This document shows, one piece after another, positions 9,271-18,314 of a stretch of 64,000 nt of DNA. Below the pieces are notes generated by a model. It was not told where the DNA came from. It ran no database searches and was given only the letters and a program-made list of their open reading frames with translations. The translations under genes were made by a program, and so were the position numbers. Each line of letters begins with the position of its first letter. The first letter of the stretch is position 1. The stretch spans positions 1 through 64,000 of the forward strand of contig NZ_CP033221.1 in the NCBI RefSeq assembly GCF_004006175.1, given 5' to 3'. This DNA is from Parasedimentitalea marina (GTDB lineage: Bacteria > Pseudomonadota > Alphaproteobacteria > Rhodobacterales > Rhodobacteraceae).

Positions 9271-10427
9271 GCACCCAGTGGCCTCAGGATAGAGCGGGTG
9301 ATGATATGGCGCTGAATTTCCGAAGTGCCATCCCAGATCCGTTCCAGCCGACTGTCGCGCCACAGTCGATGTACCGGCAGCTCCTCCATCAGCCCCATGC
9401 CGCCAAAAATCTGCACGGTGTCATCCGCCACCTTGTTCAGCATCTCCGAGCAGTAGACCTTGACCATAGCGGCGTCCATGTCCTCCATCTGTCCGGCGTC
9501 GGCACGGCGCACCGCGTCAGCAACCAGTAGATCAGCTGTGCGCAGACCAATCGTCATATCCGCCAGCCGGAACCCGGTGGCCTGAAAGCTGCCAATCGGT
9601 TTGCCAAACTGTTTGCGGTTCGCGGCCCAGTCCGTCGCCATTTCGAGAAGCCGTTCAGCCTTGCCGCAGCAGGTTGTTCCCACCCAGATCCGGCCCATGC
9701 CGAGCCATTTCCCCGACAGTTCCAGGCCTTTGCCCTCGGCCCCGAGAATCTGGTCGGGACCAAGACGCACGTCGTCGAAGCTCAACTCGAATGTCTTGTA
9801 TCCGCGATAGCTGACGCATTTGTTGCCTTCGCGGATGTCGAAGCCCTTCAGGCCAACATCAACAAGGAATGCGGTGACACGTTTGCGTGGGCCGCGGGGC
9901 GTTTCATCATATCCGGTCACAGCAAACACAATGGCAAAATCCGGCATGCAGGGACCCGAGATAAAATGCTTGCTGCCATTCAGAATCCAATCATCGCCAT
10001 CGCGTTTGGCGTTGGTTTTCATTCCCATCACATCCGAACCCGCCCCGGGTTCTGTCAGGGCAAACAGCTCACGCTTTTCGCCGGTTACGCAGGGCTCAAG
10101 GTAGCGGGCGATCTGGTCACCTTCGCAGGCCAACAGCAGTTCGGTTGGGCGCGCGATCCAGGAATGCAGCGCATGGCTGGTTCTTCCGTACTCCCGCTCG
10201 ACCACCGACATGGCAGTGTAATTCAAGCCGCCACCGCCAACCCGCTCAGGGAGGTTCGAAGCGAACAGGCCGATCTCTTTGGAACGCGCCTCGATCTGAC
10301 GGCCGATCTCTTCCGGGACATAGCCCAACCGGTCCACCTCTTCCTCATGGGGCAGCAATTCCCCTTTAATAAAGGCGCGGACGGTAGTTTTTAGAAGCTC
10401 GTTCTCGTGGGAATCTGTGTGAGTCAC
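9267..10427 (-). CDS. Acyl-CoA dehydrogenase (CaiA-like context)
   Basis: A 386-residue FAD-dependent acyl-CoA dehydrogenase with the signatures ALTEPGAGSDV (FAD/substrate loop), a central beta domain, and a C-terminal helical domain with QIFGGMGLMEE. Translation starts at GTG (10427) after a strong AGGAGG box. Where medium-chain acyl-CoA dehydrogenase has its catalytic Glu (YEGT), this protein has Asp (IWDGTSEIQR), so its base may be Asp or lie elsewhere. The gene lies between ABC permease and acyl-CoA synthetase genes. In this setting a likely reaction is gamma-butyrobetainyl-CoA to crotonobetainyl-CoA; the family is certain, the substrate inferred. Confidence 0.85.
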   Translation of the reverse strand: MTHTDSHENELLKTTVRAFIKGELLPHEEEVDRLGYVPEEIGRQIEARSKEIGLFASNLPERVGGGGLNYTAMSVVEREYGRTSHALHSWIARPTELLLACEGDQIARYLEPCVTGEKRELFALTEPGAGSDVMGMKTNAKRDGDDWILNGSKHFISGPCMPDFAIVFAVTGYDETPRGPRKRVTAFLVDVGLKGFDIREGNKCVSYRGYKTFELSFDDVRLGPDQILGAEGKGLELSGKWLGMGRIWVGTTCCGKAERLLEMATDWAANRKQFGKPIGSFQATGFRLADMTIGLRTADLLVADAVRRADAGQMEDMDAAMVKVYCSEMLNKVADDTVQIFGGMGLMEELPVHRLWRDSRLERIWDGTSEIQRHIITRSILRPLGA

Positions 10428-10438
10428 ATCTTCCTCCT

Positions 10439-11245
10439 TTAGGTATCTATGGAGTTTTCGATTTGTGCCCGGCGGCGCGACAGGATGGCCGAGGCCGCAA
10501 AGGCCACTATGGTAATGACGATCAGGATAACCGCAGCGGCGGCGACGGTCGGGTCGGTGTTTTCACGGATTCCGTTCCACATGCGTCGCGGCAGGGTGTA
10601 GACGTTGAATTTCGAAATGAACAAAGTCACCACAATCTCGTCCCAGGACAGGATGAAGGCGAACAACGCGCCGGCAAACACGCCCGGACGGATTGATGGC
10701 AGGATCACCCGACGCATGGTGGTTGAACTGGACGCCCCAAGATTACGCGAGGCTTGTTCCAGTTTTGGATCAAAATTCGCTAGCGATGCACTTACTGTTA
10801 TAAGGACCATAGGCGTTGCCAAAATGGTATGCGCCAGGATCAAGCCCGGATAGCTGTCCAATAATCCCAGTGGTATCCACAGACGATAAAACGCCATCGC
10901 CGAGACAATCTGAGGGATAATCAACGGCAGCAAAAGGAAGGCCCGCACCAGCTCGCTGTATTTCGACGTAACCCGCCACAAGCCGATGGCACACAGGGTT
11001 CCCAACACGGTGGCCAAAGCTGATGTGCTTAGGGCAATGATCGCACTTTGGCCAAAACTGGAGAGCCATTCCGGGCTGGTGAACAGGTTTTCAAAATGGC
11101 GCAGCGAGAACTCGCCCTTGGGCATCGACAGGAACCGCTTGGGGGTCAGGGATACCGGGATGGCGACTAGGGCGGGAAGCACCAGGAACAGCAGCAGAAC
11201 CCATGCGCCAACGCGGTTAAACAAGGCCAGAAACGACGGCTTCAT
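10439..11245 (-). CDS. ABC transporter permease, PotC type
   Basis: A 268-residue inner-membrane permease of the spermidine/putrescine (PotC/PotI) class. It has six predicted hydrophobic segments, starting with WVLLLFLVLPALVAIPVSL, and the cytoplasmic EAA-type loop (ASRNLGASSSTTMRRVILP) that docks on the ATPase. The ATG at 11245 overlaps the stop of the upstream PotB-type gene (ATGA); the longer upstream frame lies inside that gene. It works with the partner permease, the twin-arginine binding protein and the ATPase upstream. Confidence 0.9.
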   Translation of the reverse strand: MKPSFLALFNRVGAWVLLLFLVLPALVAIPVSLTPKRFLSMPKGEFSLRHFENLFTSPEWLSSFGQSAIIALSTSALATVLGTLCAIGLWRVTSKYSELVRAFLLLPLIIPQIVSAMAFYRLWIPLGLLDSYPGLILAHTILATPMVLITVSASLANFDPKLEQASRNLGASSSTTMRRVILPSIRPGVFAGALFAFILSWDEIVVTLFISKFNVYTLPRRMWNGIRENTDPTVAAAAVILIVITIVAFAASAILSRRRAQIENSIDT

Positions 11246-12093
11246 GATGTGCTCCCCCCAAAGACGGTGCTCAGCTTCATGAATTTTGACATCAGATAGA
11301 GCATCGCCAAAACCCCAAACAGCATCAGCGAGGCCAGCATTGCGGCGGTGCCCCATTTCAGCGTCACCAGAAGCTGCACCGAGATGTATTCAGCCACCAT
11401 CAAGACCTTGCCACCGCCCAGAACGGCTGGGGTTACGTAAAACCCAAGGCTCAGAATGAAGACCAGCAGCGCTGCGGCCACGACCCCCGGTTTGGTCATC
11501 GGCAGGTAGATGCGAAAGAATGTCTGTTGTCCGCTGGCACCCAGATTGCGCGAGGCACTCATGACCCGAGTGTCCAACGTCTGCATGTTCACCAGCATCG
11601 GCAACACTGCATAGGGCACCATGTAATGCACCATACCAATCAGAACGCCCAGCTCGTTGCGCATAAATGCGATGGGTTCGGCAATGACACCAATGGCCTC
11701 TAGCCCGTTGTTAACCAGACCATTGCGGCCCAGCAACATCAGCCAGGAGAAGGTCCGAACTAGAATGGAAATCCAAAAAGAAACCAACAACAGCGTCAGC
11801 ATCAGATGCTGTTGTTTTTGGTGGGCGTGAACCATCGCATAGGCGATGCAATACCCCAGCATCACGCTAAAGGCTGTGGTCACTACGCAAATCCGAACCG
11901 TAGTCCAAATGATGCGGGCGATTGTGTCACTGGTGACGAGCTTTTCGAAATTCTGCAAACCCGGCTGCGGTTCGGTCACGCTTAGCCAAAGAATGTTCAG
12001 GATCGGACCCAGATACAACAGGACCACCAGTGCCAAAAAAGGGGCGACGAGCAACCAACCGGGGCTGACATATTTGCGAAGAACATTGGTCAC
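11242..12093 (-). CDS. ABC transporter permease, PotB type
   Basis: A 283-residue membrane permease of the PotB/PotH class, with an N-terminal transmembrane helix, five further hydrophobic segments and the EAA loop (ASRNLGASGQQTFFRIYLP). GTG at 12093 is preferred over GTG at 12102 because a GAAGG box sits at the right spacing before it. It forms the heterodimeric channel with the overlapping PotC-type gene. The class includes polyamine transporters, but in this operon the ligand is more likely a quaternary amine or other small cation. Confidence 0.88.
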   Translation of the reverse strand: MTNVLRKYVSPGWLLVAPFLALVVLLYLGPILNILWLSVTEPQPGLQNFEKLVTSDTIARIIWTTVRICVVTTAFSVMLGYCIAYAMVHAHQKQQHLMLTLLLVSFWISILVRTFSWLMLLGRNGLVNNGLEAIGVIAEPIAFMRNELGVLIGMVHYMVPYAVLPMLVNMQTLDTRVMSASRNLGASGQQTFFRIYLPMTKPGVVAAALLVFILSLGFYVTPAVLGGGKVLMVAEYISVQLLVTLKWGTAAMLASLMLFGVLAMLYLMSKFMKLSTVFGGSTS

Positions 12094-12159
12094 GAAAACC
12101 ACCCTTCAAAAGAGACAAGAGATCGGTGCCACGCCCGTAAGGCGCAACACATCAAAGAT

Positions 12160-12193
12160 GCAGCCCAGCTATCTAGAGGATCAGCCGGGCTGC
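12160..12193 (-). other. Intercistronic stem-loop after the binding-protein gene
   Basis: A perfect 7-bp stem (GCAGCCC / GGGCTGC), extended by a G-U pair and three more pairs (GCT / AGC), lies 11 bases downstream of the solute-binding-protein stop and before the permease genes. No strong T-run follows on the minus strand. The structure fits a 3' stabiliser or partial attenuator, which in ABC operons commonly makes the binding protein more abundant than the permeases. Confidence 0.55.
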
Positions 12194-12203
12194 TAGGGAG
12201 GCG

Positions 12204-13313
12204 TTAGCTGATCGCCTCGAGGAAGGCATTCACCGCATCGCCGCTGTTTTCGCCCCACCATTCGGGGTCGCTGAATGCGATTTTGTCGATGTTGAGTGCT
12301 GACGCGATGGCATAGGGTTGCTGATCCTCGGGAATGTCGGCAAAGACTTCCGGATTAGAAGGTGTCATGCCGAGACAGTTCAACAGTTCTAATTGCGCCG
12401 CAGGCTCTTGCGCGATCGAGATAAACTTCATCACCATGTCGCGACCAGCCGGGTTGCCCTTGGGCACGATATAGGCCCCCGGCATTGCCAAAGCTTGGTT
12501 CATCACCAGTTTATACCGCCCATCGGTATCATTTTCGATGTTGCGCCCGCGGTTCTGCCAGACCATCCCCATCGAAACTTCGCCATTCACCACCATAGAA
12601 TGCGCTGCGGATCCTGAACCCCAGTACAGGCTGTCGTCCTTGATCGATTTGATCTTGGCCAATGCCCTTTCCATGTCCAGCGGGTACAACGCATCTTTGT
12701 CAACGCCATCCGCCATTAACGCGGCCTCAAGCGAGCCATTGGCCCATTTGTACAGCGAGCGTTTGCCAGGGTATTTTGCGATGTCAAAGAAGTCCGCCCA
12801 AGAGGTTGGTGGATTGTCGCCAAAAACTTCGGTGTCATAGACAAAGGCATAACCGTAGAGGATTATCGAAACCCCATACTCCAATGTGTACTGCGGCAAG
12901 GATTTAGCCTTGTCGACAACATTGTAATCAATGGCCTCGAGGTGGCCCGACGGTCCTAGAGCCACGGCATCAAACAAATCGGCATCACACACGTCAGCGG
13001 TGACATTGCCACTGTCGACCATCTCTTTGATCTTACCCTGTAGCGGGCCAGAGGTGTCAAACCGCAGCGGCATGCCGGTCTGCTCGGTAAATGGCTGACC
13101 AATTGCATTGCCATGGCATTCTTCTGATTGCCCGCCCCAATTCCACATGACTATTTGTTTGGCGGCGGCTTCCGCGTCACCAACCATGACAGCGCTGGTT
13201 GCAACGCCAGCCATCGCACAAAGAGTCAGAAACGAGCGGCGGCTCAACTTTCCTGATTGAAACGCTTCGGCGCCTTCTTTCAGGGTCTCACGCATGAACT
13301 TTTTGTCTTGCAT
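12204..13313 (-). CDS. ABC transporter periplasmic substrate-binding protein, PotD-like, Tat-exported
   Basis: A 369-residue extracellular solute-binding protein of the PotD/PotF (family 1/8) type. The N-terminus has a twin-arginine motif (SRRSFL, Arg 25-26) followed by a hydrophobic segment and an Ala-rich cleavage region, so export through Tat is likely. The mature part begins IVMWNWGGQSEE, aromatic-rich like binding proteins that form an aromatic cage around cations. It lies between the ATPase gene upstream and a stem-loop plus two permease genes downstream. Ligand prediction from context: carnitine, gamma-butyrobetaine or a related betaine; a polyamine cannot be excluded. Confidence 0.88.
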   Translation of the reverse strand: MQDKKFMRETLKEGAEAFQSGKLSRRSFLTLCAMAGVATSAVMVGDAEAAAKQIVMWNWGGQSEECHGNAIGQPFTEQTGMPLRFDTSGPLQGKIKEMVDSGNVTADVCDADLFDAVALGPSGHLEAIDYNVVDKAKSLPQYTLEYGVSIILYGYAFVYDTEVFGDNPPTSWADFFDIAKYPGKRSLYKWANGSLEAALMADGVDKDALYPLDMERALAKIKSIKDDSLYWGSGSAAHSMVVNGEVSMGMVWQNRGRNIENDTDGRYKLVMNQALAMPGAYIVPKGNPAGRDMVMKFISIAQEPAAQLELLNCLGMTPSNPEVFADIPEDQQPYAIASALNIDKIAFSDPEWWGENSGDAVNAFLEAIS

Positions 13314-13440
13314 ATTGGTACTCCTTGTTGGGTTTTGGCGGTCTGATGGTTTGGGCTGGTTGTTGGGCCTCTGTTATGCCGCCTTTGGGTATTCGAGTAA
13401 TTTGTGCTGCCTGTAGGTAATCGAGTGGTTGCCTATGCTG

Positions 13441-14454
13441 TCACATCTCAAGACTGACGGGTGCGTCGTCGTCCCACATCAAGTCGACTTTCTGCCCCTC
13501 CTTCAGGTCGTAGCGATTGCGCCAGGAATCGATATCAACCTCCAGCTCTTCAGCCTCTGGCACGTTCAGCCCGGTTACGATGATCCGCTGCATCGAGCCG
13601 AAATAAGTGATCGAACGGATCTCTCCTGACATCCGCACCGCTGTGCTGCCCTTTCCAGTCGGGCAAATGTCGATCTTTTCTGGTCGCAACGCATTAAGCC
13701 CGGCCGCGTTCTCCAGAAAATTACTCTTGCCCAAAAAGGATGCGGAAAACCGTGTGGTGGGACGCTCATAGAGCTCCAGTGGGGTTCCGACCTGCTCAAT
13801 TGCCCCATCGCGCATGATGACAATGCGATCGGACATCGACAACGCTTCTTCTTGATCATGGGTCACGTAAATGAACGTGGTGCCTACACGACGGTGAATC
13901 TCTTTCAGTTGCTCCTGGACTTCGACCCGGAGTTTTTTGTCCAGTGCGCCAAGCGGCTCGTCCAACAACAAGACCGGAGGCGAGAAACACAGCGCCCGCG
14001 CCAAGGCAACCCGTTGCTGTTGCCCCCCCGACAGTTGGCCAGGTTTGCGATCGCCGAACTCCTGCAACTGCACAAGATCCAACATCTCATCCACGCGCGC
14101 CTTAATTTCGGCTTTGGGGCGTTTGCGGACATCCAGTGCATAGCCGATGTTTTCCCGGACGGTCATATGTGGAAACAGAGCGTAACCCTGAAACACCATG
14201 CCGAAATCTCGCTTTTCTGGCGGCACCCCTGCGATTGAGGTGCCATCAAGCAAGATATCCCCCGAGGAAATATCCAGAAACCCGGCGATCATCATTAACA
14301 GGGTCGTCTTGCCGGACCCAGATGGACCCAACAAGGTCAGAAATTCACCTTTACGAATTTCCAGATCTATATTGTTGACCGCCTGAAATGCGCCGAACTT
14401 CTTGCCAAGTTGGCGAATTTGCAAACTGCCCTGAGTGTTGCTCACGGTCGGCAT
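13441..14454 (-). CDS. ABC transporter ATP-binding protein, PotA-like
   Basis: A 337-residue ATPase of the PotA/UgpC group with Walker [10 protein letters not shown], signature [15 protein letters not shown], Walker [13 protein letters not shown], an H-loop (YVTHDQEEA) and a C-terminal TOBE domain from about residue 250. Its start is one base from the BKACE stop at 14456. It powers the uptake system encoded downstream. A GTG three codons later is an alternative start. Confidence 0.92.
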   Translation of the reverse strand: MPTVSNTQGSLQIRQLGKKFGAFQAVNNIDLEIRKGEFLTLLGPSGSGKTTLLMMIAGFLDISSGDILLDGTSIAGVPPEKRDFGMVFQGYALFPHMTVRENIGYALDVRKRPKAEIKARVDEMLDLVQLQEFGDRKPGQLSGGQQQRVALARALCFSPPVLLLDEPLGALDKKLRVEVQEQLKEIHRRVGTTFIYVTHDQEEALSMSDRIVIMRDGAIEQVGTPLELYERPTTRFSASFLGKSNFLENAAGLNALRPEKIDICPTGKGSTAVRMSGEIRSITYFGSMQRIIVTGLNVPEAEELEVDIDSWRNRYDLKEGQKVDLMWDDDAPVSLEM

Positions 14455-14455
14455 A

Positions 14456-15352
14456 TCAGTTGTCCGATCCGCGCAGGTTTAACCTGTTGCGGGCCTCCTG
14501 CGGGGAGACCGCGCGGCCCCCCATGCGTTCAATAATCTCAACAGCCCGGCTGACCAACTGGCCGTTGGTGGCCAAAACGCCGCGATCCAGATAGATATTA
14601 TCCTCTAGCCCAACGCGGATATTTCCACCCATTGCCACAGCCGCCGCAGCCATCGGCATTTGCATGCGCGAGATGCCAAAACTGGCCCAACTGGCATCCA
14701 ACGGCAGGTGGTCCTTCATCACCTTCATCGTATCCACGCTCTGATCTGCCCCCCATGGAATGCCGAGGCAAATTTGAAAGGACGGTGGATCAGCAATCAG
14801 CCCCTCTGCGATCATTTGGCGGGCAAAGCGGATGTGGCCCAGCTCGAACACTTCCAACTCGGGTTTCACCCCCCACTCAAGGGTCAGTTCAGCCATTTTA
14901 CGCAATGTCGGCGGGGTTGAGATGTAGATCTCATCACCGTCACCAAAGTTCAGTGTCCCACAGTCCAGCGAGCAAATCTCTGGCAGACATTCCTTGATAT
15001 GCGCAAGCCGTTCTTCGGGGCCAATCATGTCCGTGCCAGGGCCGGGCAAAGCCGGATCTTCTGCTGAGGGCACCCAGTCGCCCCCCATGCCGGCGGTGAG
15101 GTTGATGACGACATCCGTGTCACTGTCACGGACACGATCCACGACCTCTTTAAACAATTTTGGGTCGCGCGATCCTTTGCCGGTTTCCGGGTCACGTACA
15201 TGAATATGCGCGATCGCAGCTCCTGCCTTAGCGGCCTCAATTGCGGCGTCGGCGATCTCTTTTGGGGTGACAGGAACATGTGGGCTTCGACCTGTTGTAT
15301 CGCCCGCTCCAGTCACCGCGCAGGTGACAACAACTTCGTAATTCACACGCAT
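14456..15352 (-). CDS. Beta-keto acid cleavage enzyme (BKACE, DUF849), probable 3-dehydrocarnitine cleavage enzyme
   Basis: A 298-residue (beta/alpha)8 metal-dependent enzyme of the BKACE family, whose members condense a beta-keto acid with acetyl-CoA and release acetoacetate plus a new CoA thioester. The metal-binding HIHVRD motif (about residues 48-53) and the GLEDN loop with the catalytic Glu are present, and the length is normal. In known carnitine pathways the CdhC member turns 3-dehydrocarnitine plus acetyl-CoA into betainyl-CoA plus acetoacetate. Placement beside a carnitine-dehydrogenase-like gene and a GlxA-type regulator, as in the Pseudomonas cdh locus, supports that role. It is the first gene of the transporter operon; other keto acids remain possible. 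Confidence 0.82.
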   Translation of the reverse strand: MRVNYEVVVTCAVTGAGDTTGRSPHVPVTPKEIADAAIEAAKAGAAIAHIHVRDPETGKGSRDPKLFKEVVDRVRDSDTDVVINLTAGMGGDWVPSAEDPALPGPGTDMIGPEERLAHIKECLPEICSLDCGTLNFGDGDEIYISTPPTLRKMAELTLEWGVKPELEVFELGHIRFARQMIAEGLIADPPSFQICLGIPWGADQSVDTMKVMKDHLPLDASWASFGISRMQMPMAAAAVAMGGNIRVGLEDNIYLDRGVLATNGQLVSRAVEIIERMGGRAVSPQEARNRLNLRGSDN

Positions 15353-15401
15353 TCTCCCTCTATTTCACCCATTTTGGGCTCCAATTGAGTTGACAATGTC
15401 G

Positions 15402-15438
15402 AAAATTCGCCGAAATGTGACTCTGGAAGGCGAATTTT
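15402..15438. promoter_or_regulatory. Inverted-repeat operator candidate between BKACE and regulator genes
   Basis: A perfect 10-bp inverted repeat, AAAATTCGCC (15402-15411) and GGCGAATTTT (15429-15438) with a 17-bp spacer, sits in the 113-bp divergent region between the BKACE gene (starts at 15352, minus) and the GlxA-type regulator (starts at 15466, plus). A TTGACA hexamer at 15390-15395 could be a plus-strand -35 element next to it. The position suggests binding by the adjacent regulator. Confidence 0.5.
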
Positions 15439-15465
15439 TATACCAAGTCTGGAAATTCAGTAAGA

Positions 15466-16536
15466 ATGAAAGAACTGTCCGAACAGGCGAAAATGAACCA
15501 ACCAGTTACCCGGCATTGGTTTGTTCTTATCCCGCGCTTCAATATGTTCGCGCTGTCCGGATTGTTGGAACCCGCCCGCGTTGCAAACTATCTGTCGCCA
15601 ACACCGCTGTACTCACAGAACTTCATTTCGTTTGACGGCGAGGTGATTTCTGCCAGCAACGGAATGACAATTAATTGCGAACAGCCTCCTAGTAAAATTG
15701 ACCGCAATGACGTGGTTTTTGTCGTCGGAAGCTGGGGCTGCGAACATTATAATAACACCAAAATGCTGCCTTGGATTCGGCTGCAATCTCGCAGTGGCGT
15801 ACGTCTGTGTGCGGTCGAAATGGCCAGCTACATTTTTGCCCGCGCCGGATTATTGGCCGGTAAGTTGGCAACCACGCAATGGTCCTATTTGGCAGGATTT
15901 CATGAACAGTACCCGGATACCATTGTCTCCGAGCAACTGTTCACCGAAGACGGATTAATGATGTCTTGCAGTGGCGGAGGCTCCTGCGTTGATCTGATGC
16001 TGTATCTGATTCAGAAAGACCACGGCAACGCCCTTGCTGGCGAAATTTCAGACCAGATACTGCACCACCCAGTGCGGCCCGGAAATACCCCACAGCGTAA
16101 AACTCTAGGCCGCAGGCTTGTGACCCTGGAACCTGGGGTACGTGCAGCGATTGACCTGATTGAAAGAAATATGAGTGAGCCACCCAGCGTACCAGAGATT
16201 GCCGATACGATCGGGATTTCTCAACGGCAGCTGGAACGGCAATTCAACAAGGCCGTTGGCTGTACTGTGGTCCAATTCGGACTGTTGTTGCGATTGCAGC
16301 ATTCACGGGTCCTGTTGATCTCGACTGACCTGGGGGTGCGCGAAATTGCAACCGCATCGGGGTTCAACTCGCTATCGCATTTTGCCTATGCGTTTAAAAA
16401 GTGTTTTGGTCGCCGGCCTAGCGAGTATCGCCAGGCTTGGCCGGAACAGGATACCACACCGCATTGGCCCGGTACCCTGTCCAAGTTTCTTGAGACGCTT
16501 AAGGCGAAGAATGACCTTAAACAATCTCAGAAATGA
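15466..16536 (+). CDS. GlxA-type AraC-family transcriptional regulator (CdhR-like)
   Basis: A 356-residue regulator with an N-terminal DJ-1/PfpI-type amidotransferase-like ligand domain (about residues 10-190) and a C-terminal AraC helix-turn-helix pair (about residues 215-330: IADTIGISQRQLERQFNKA and EIATASGFNSLSHFAYAFKK). This is the architecture of CdhR, GbdR and SouR, which sense carnitine, betaine and sarcosine in Pseudomonas. It is divergent from BKACE and the transporter and convergent with the carnitine-dehydrogenase operon (stop codons 5 bp apart). ATG at 15493, with an AGGCG box, is an alternative start. It probably activates the flanking catabolic operons. Confidence 0.85.
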   Translation: MKELSEQAKMNQPVTRHWFVLIPRFNMFALSGLLEPARVANYLSPTPLYSQNFISFDGEVISASNGMTINCEQPPSKIDRNDVVFVVGSWGCEHYNNTKMLPWIRLQSRSGVRLCAVEMASYIFARAGLLAGKLATTQWSYLAGFHEQYPDTIVSEQLFTEDGLMMSCSGGGSCVDLMLYLIQKDHGNALAGEISDQILHHPVRPGNTPQRKTLGRRLVTLEPGVRAAIDLIERNMSEPPSVPEIADTIGISQRQLERQFNKAVGCTVVQFGLLLRLQHSRVLLISTDLGVREIATASGFNSLSHFAYAFKKCFGRRPSEYRQAWPEQDTTPHWPGTLSKFLETLKAKNDLKQSQK

Positions 16537-16541
16537 GCCGA

Positions 16542-17486
16542 TCAGGCAGTGTCGCGGATTGCTCGCAGTACCGCGACGATCTGCTCATCGCGTTTGGCAG
16601 CCATTTCTTCAAAGCCGCGATCACCAGCGATGTCGTTGCATCCATCAACCATGCGATCACGCAAGTCCTGGGTCAATTCAGGTGCCTCAAGCCGGGTCCA
16701 GGGCAGCTTCAACGCCGGACCGAATTGATCCAGATTGGTAGCCATGCCGCCAGCCCCACAGGCCACATGAAACGCCATACATTGTCCCTGAACCGCCATC
16801 CGCGGTGCAGGACCATTGATCAGGGCAATATCGATATCCTCTGGCGTGGCCTCGCCATTGGCCACCATATGCAGCGCCTCGCGCCACAGCGCTTCTTGCA
16901 GACGCGTGGCGACGAAACCCGGGATCTCCTTTTTCAAGGTTAGAGGCGCTTTGCCGGCAATCTCGTAGAACTTACCGGCCCAGGCCACCGCCTCAGCGTT
17001 GGATTGCTCACCGCCAACGATCTCGACCAAGGGCAACAGATACGGAGGATTGAAGGGATGGCCGATGACCGTGCGTTCGGGCGTCGCGCATTGGCTCTGG
17101 ATCTCGCTTATCGTCAACCCCGAAGTCGACGAGCAGATCACCACATCCGCCGGTACGATTTGCCCCAGCTGTTCATAGAGCGCCTGTTTCATTGCCAGAT
17201 TTTCCGGGGCGCTTTCCTGGATAAATTGCGCGCCCTCAACCGCTTCGGCCAGATCGTAGACAATACGCAACCGATCCATTGAGGCCCCGGGCGCCAGCCC
17301 CAGCGCTGTCAGGCTTTTCCACGCAGTTTCCAGGATAGCCATGAAGGCTGGCGTTTCCGCCTCGTCATGCAGGTACAGCGTCACATCATAGCCACGGGCT
17401 AGGAAATGTGCCGCCCAACCGCCGCCAATGGGGCCACCGCCAATGCTGGTGACCCGGGTGACGCTTTCAGGATTTGGATAGCTCAT
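16542..17486 (-). CDS. L-carnitine dehydrogenase-like 3-hydroxyacyl-CoA dehydrogenase family protein
   Basis: A 314-residue NAD-dependent dehydrogenase with an N-terminal Rossmann motif (IGGGPIGGGW) and the 3-hydroxyacyl-CoA dehydrogenase catalytic His in VIGHPFNPPYLLPLVEIVGG (shown here as the recognisable block), then a helical C-terminal domain. Carnitine dehydrogenases (LcdH/CdhA) of this length oxidise L-carnitine to 3-dehydrocarnitine, the substrate for BKACE. The C-terminal thioesterase fusion found in some rhizobial CdhA proteins is absent. The ATG at 17486 overlaps the hydratase stop; GTG one codon earlier is an alternative. It is the last gene of the operon starting at 20850. L-gulonate or hydroxybutyryl-CoA dehydrogenase is the alternative. 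Confidence 0.8.
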   Translation of the reverse strand: MSYPNPESVTRVTSIGGGPIGGGWAAHFLARGYDVTLYLHDEAETPAFMAILETAWKSLTALGLAPGASMDRLRIVYDLAEAVEGAQFIQESAPENLAMKQALYEQLGQIVPADVVICSSTSGLTISEIQSQCATPERTVIGHPFNPPYLLPLVEIVGGEQSNAEAVAWAGKFYEIAGKAPLTLKKEIPGFVATRLQEALWREALHMVANGEATPEDIDIALINGPAPRMAVQGQCMAFHVACGAGGMATNLDQFGPALKLPWTRLEAPELTQDLRDRMVDGCNDIAGDRGFEEMAAKRDEQIVAVLRAIRDTA

Positions 17487-18289
17487 CACGCGCCTTTGAA
17501 ATTGGGTTCACGTTTTTCGACGAAAGCCGCGACGCCTTCGGCCGCATCGCTGGATTTCAACATTTTGCGATAGGTCGGCATCGGGTCGGTGCGCATCTTG
17601 TCAAACGCCTGTTCCAGTGGTGCACATTCAATGGCACGCTGCACTTCTTTGACGCTCTGCATCGCCAGCGGAGCCGACCAGGCAATCGACGCCGCCCATT
17701 CGCGCGCCGCCTCCATCAGGTTTTCCTTGGGCACCACTTTGTTGACCAACCCATAGTGCGCTGCCTCATCTGCCTTCATTCGACGACCGAGCAGGAACAT
17801 TTCCATGGCGATGTTATACGGGATGCGACGTGGCAGACGCTGCAAAGCACCAGCATCGGGCACGATCCCAAGCGGCATTTCCGGTAAGCCGAATTCAACG
17901 TGGTCAGCGGCAATCAACAGATCACAGCCCAAGGCCACCTCGAAACCACCACCAATCACCAGCCCGTTCAACGCGGCAATCACCGGCTTGTTCAGGTTCC
18001 AGTTCTCAGTCAGCCCGGCAAAACCGCCGTCGCCATAATCGGCTGTTTCCCACCAATTATCCAGCTGCATCTCGCCCGAGTTCAGCGCCTTCAGATCCCA
18101 ACCGGCCGAGAACAGTTTATCACCCTCAGCGGTCAGAATTCCAACGCGCAGCTCGGGATCATCGCGCAGTTCGGCAAAGGCTGCGCCCAGGGCCTGGCTC
18201 ATCGGGATATCGATGGCGTTGACCTTAGGTTTGTTCATTTTTACTTCTAGTACGTGACCGTTGCGGGTCACTTCGACGCCATTTGACAT
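17486..18289 (-). CDS. caiD: Crotonobetainyl-CoA hydratase (CaiD-like crotonase)
   Basis: A 267-residue crotonase. The blocks LPEMPLGIVPDAG, RLPRRIP, LGRRMKADEA and APLAMQSVKE follow, by memory of the family, the same pattern as E. coli CaiD, which hydrates crotonobetainyl-CoA to L-carnitinyl-CoA. The GLPEMPLG segment provides the conserved catalytic Glu. The ATG at 18289 follows a clean AAGGAG box. The stop overlaps the carnitine-dehydrogenase start, so hydration and oxidation are translationally coupled, as expected for consecutive steps. A broader enoyl-CoA hydratase role cannot be excluded. Confidence 0.78.
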   Translation of the reverse strand: MSNGVEVTRNGHVLEVKMNKPKVNAIDIPMSQALGAAFAELRDDPELRVGILTAEGDKLFSAGWDLKALNSGEMQLDNWWETADYGDGGFAGLTENWNLNKPVIAALNGLVIGGGFEVALGCDLLIAADHVEFGLPEMPLGIVPDAGALQRLPRRIPYNIAMEMFLLGRRMKADEAAHYGLVNKVVPKENLMEAAREWAASIAWSAPLAMQSVKEVQRAIECAPLEQAFDKMRTDPMPTYRKMLKSSDAAEGVAAFVEKREPNFKGA

Positions 18290-18314
18290 GCGCGCGTCTC
18301 CTTTTTGGTCTGAG

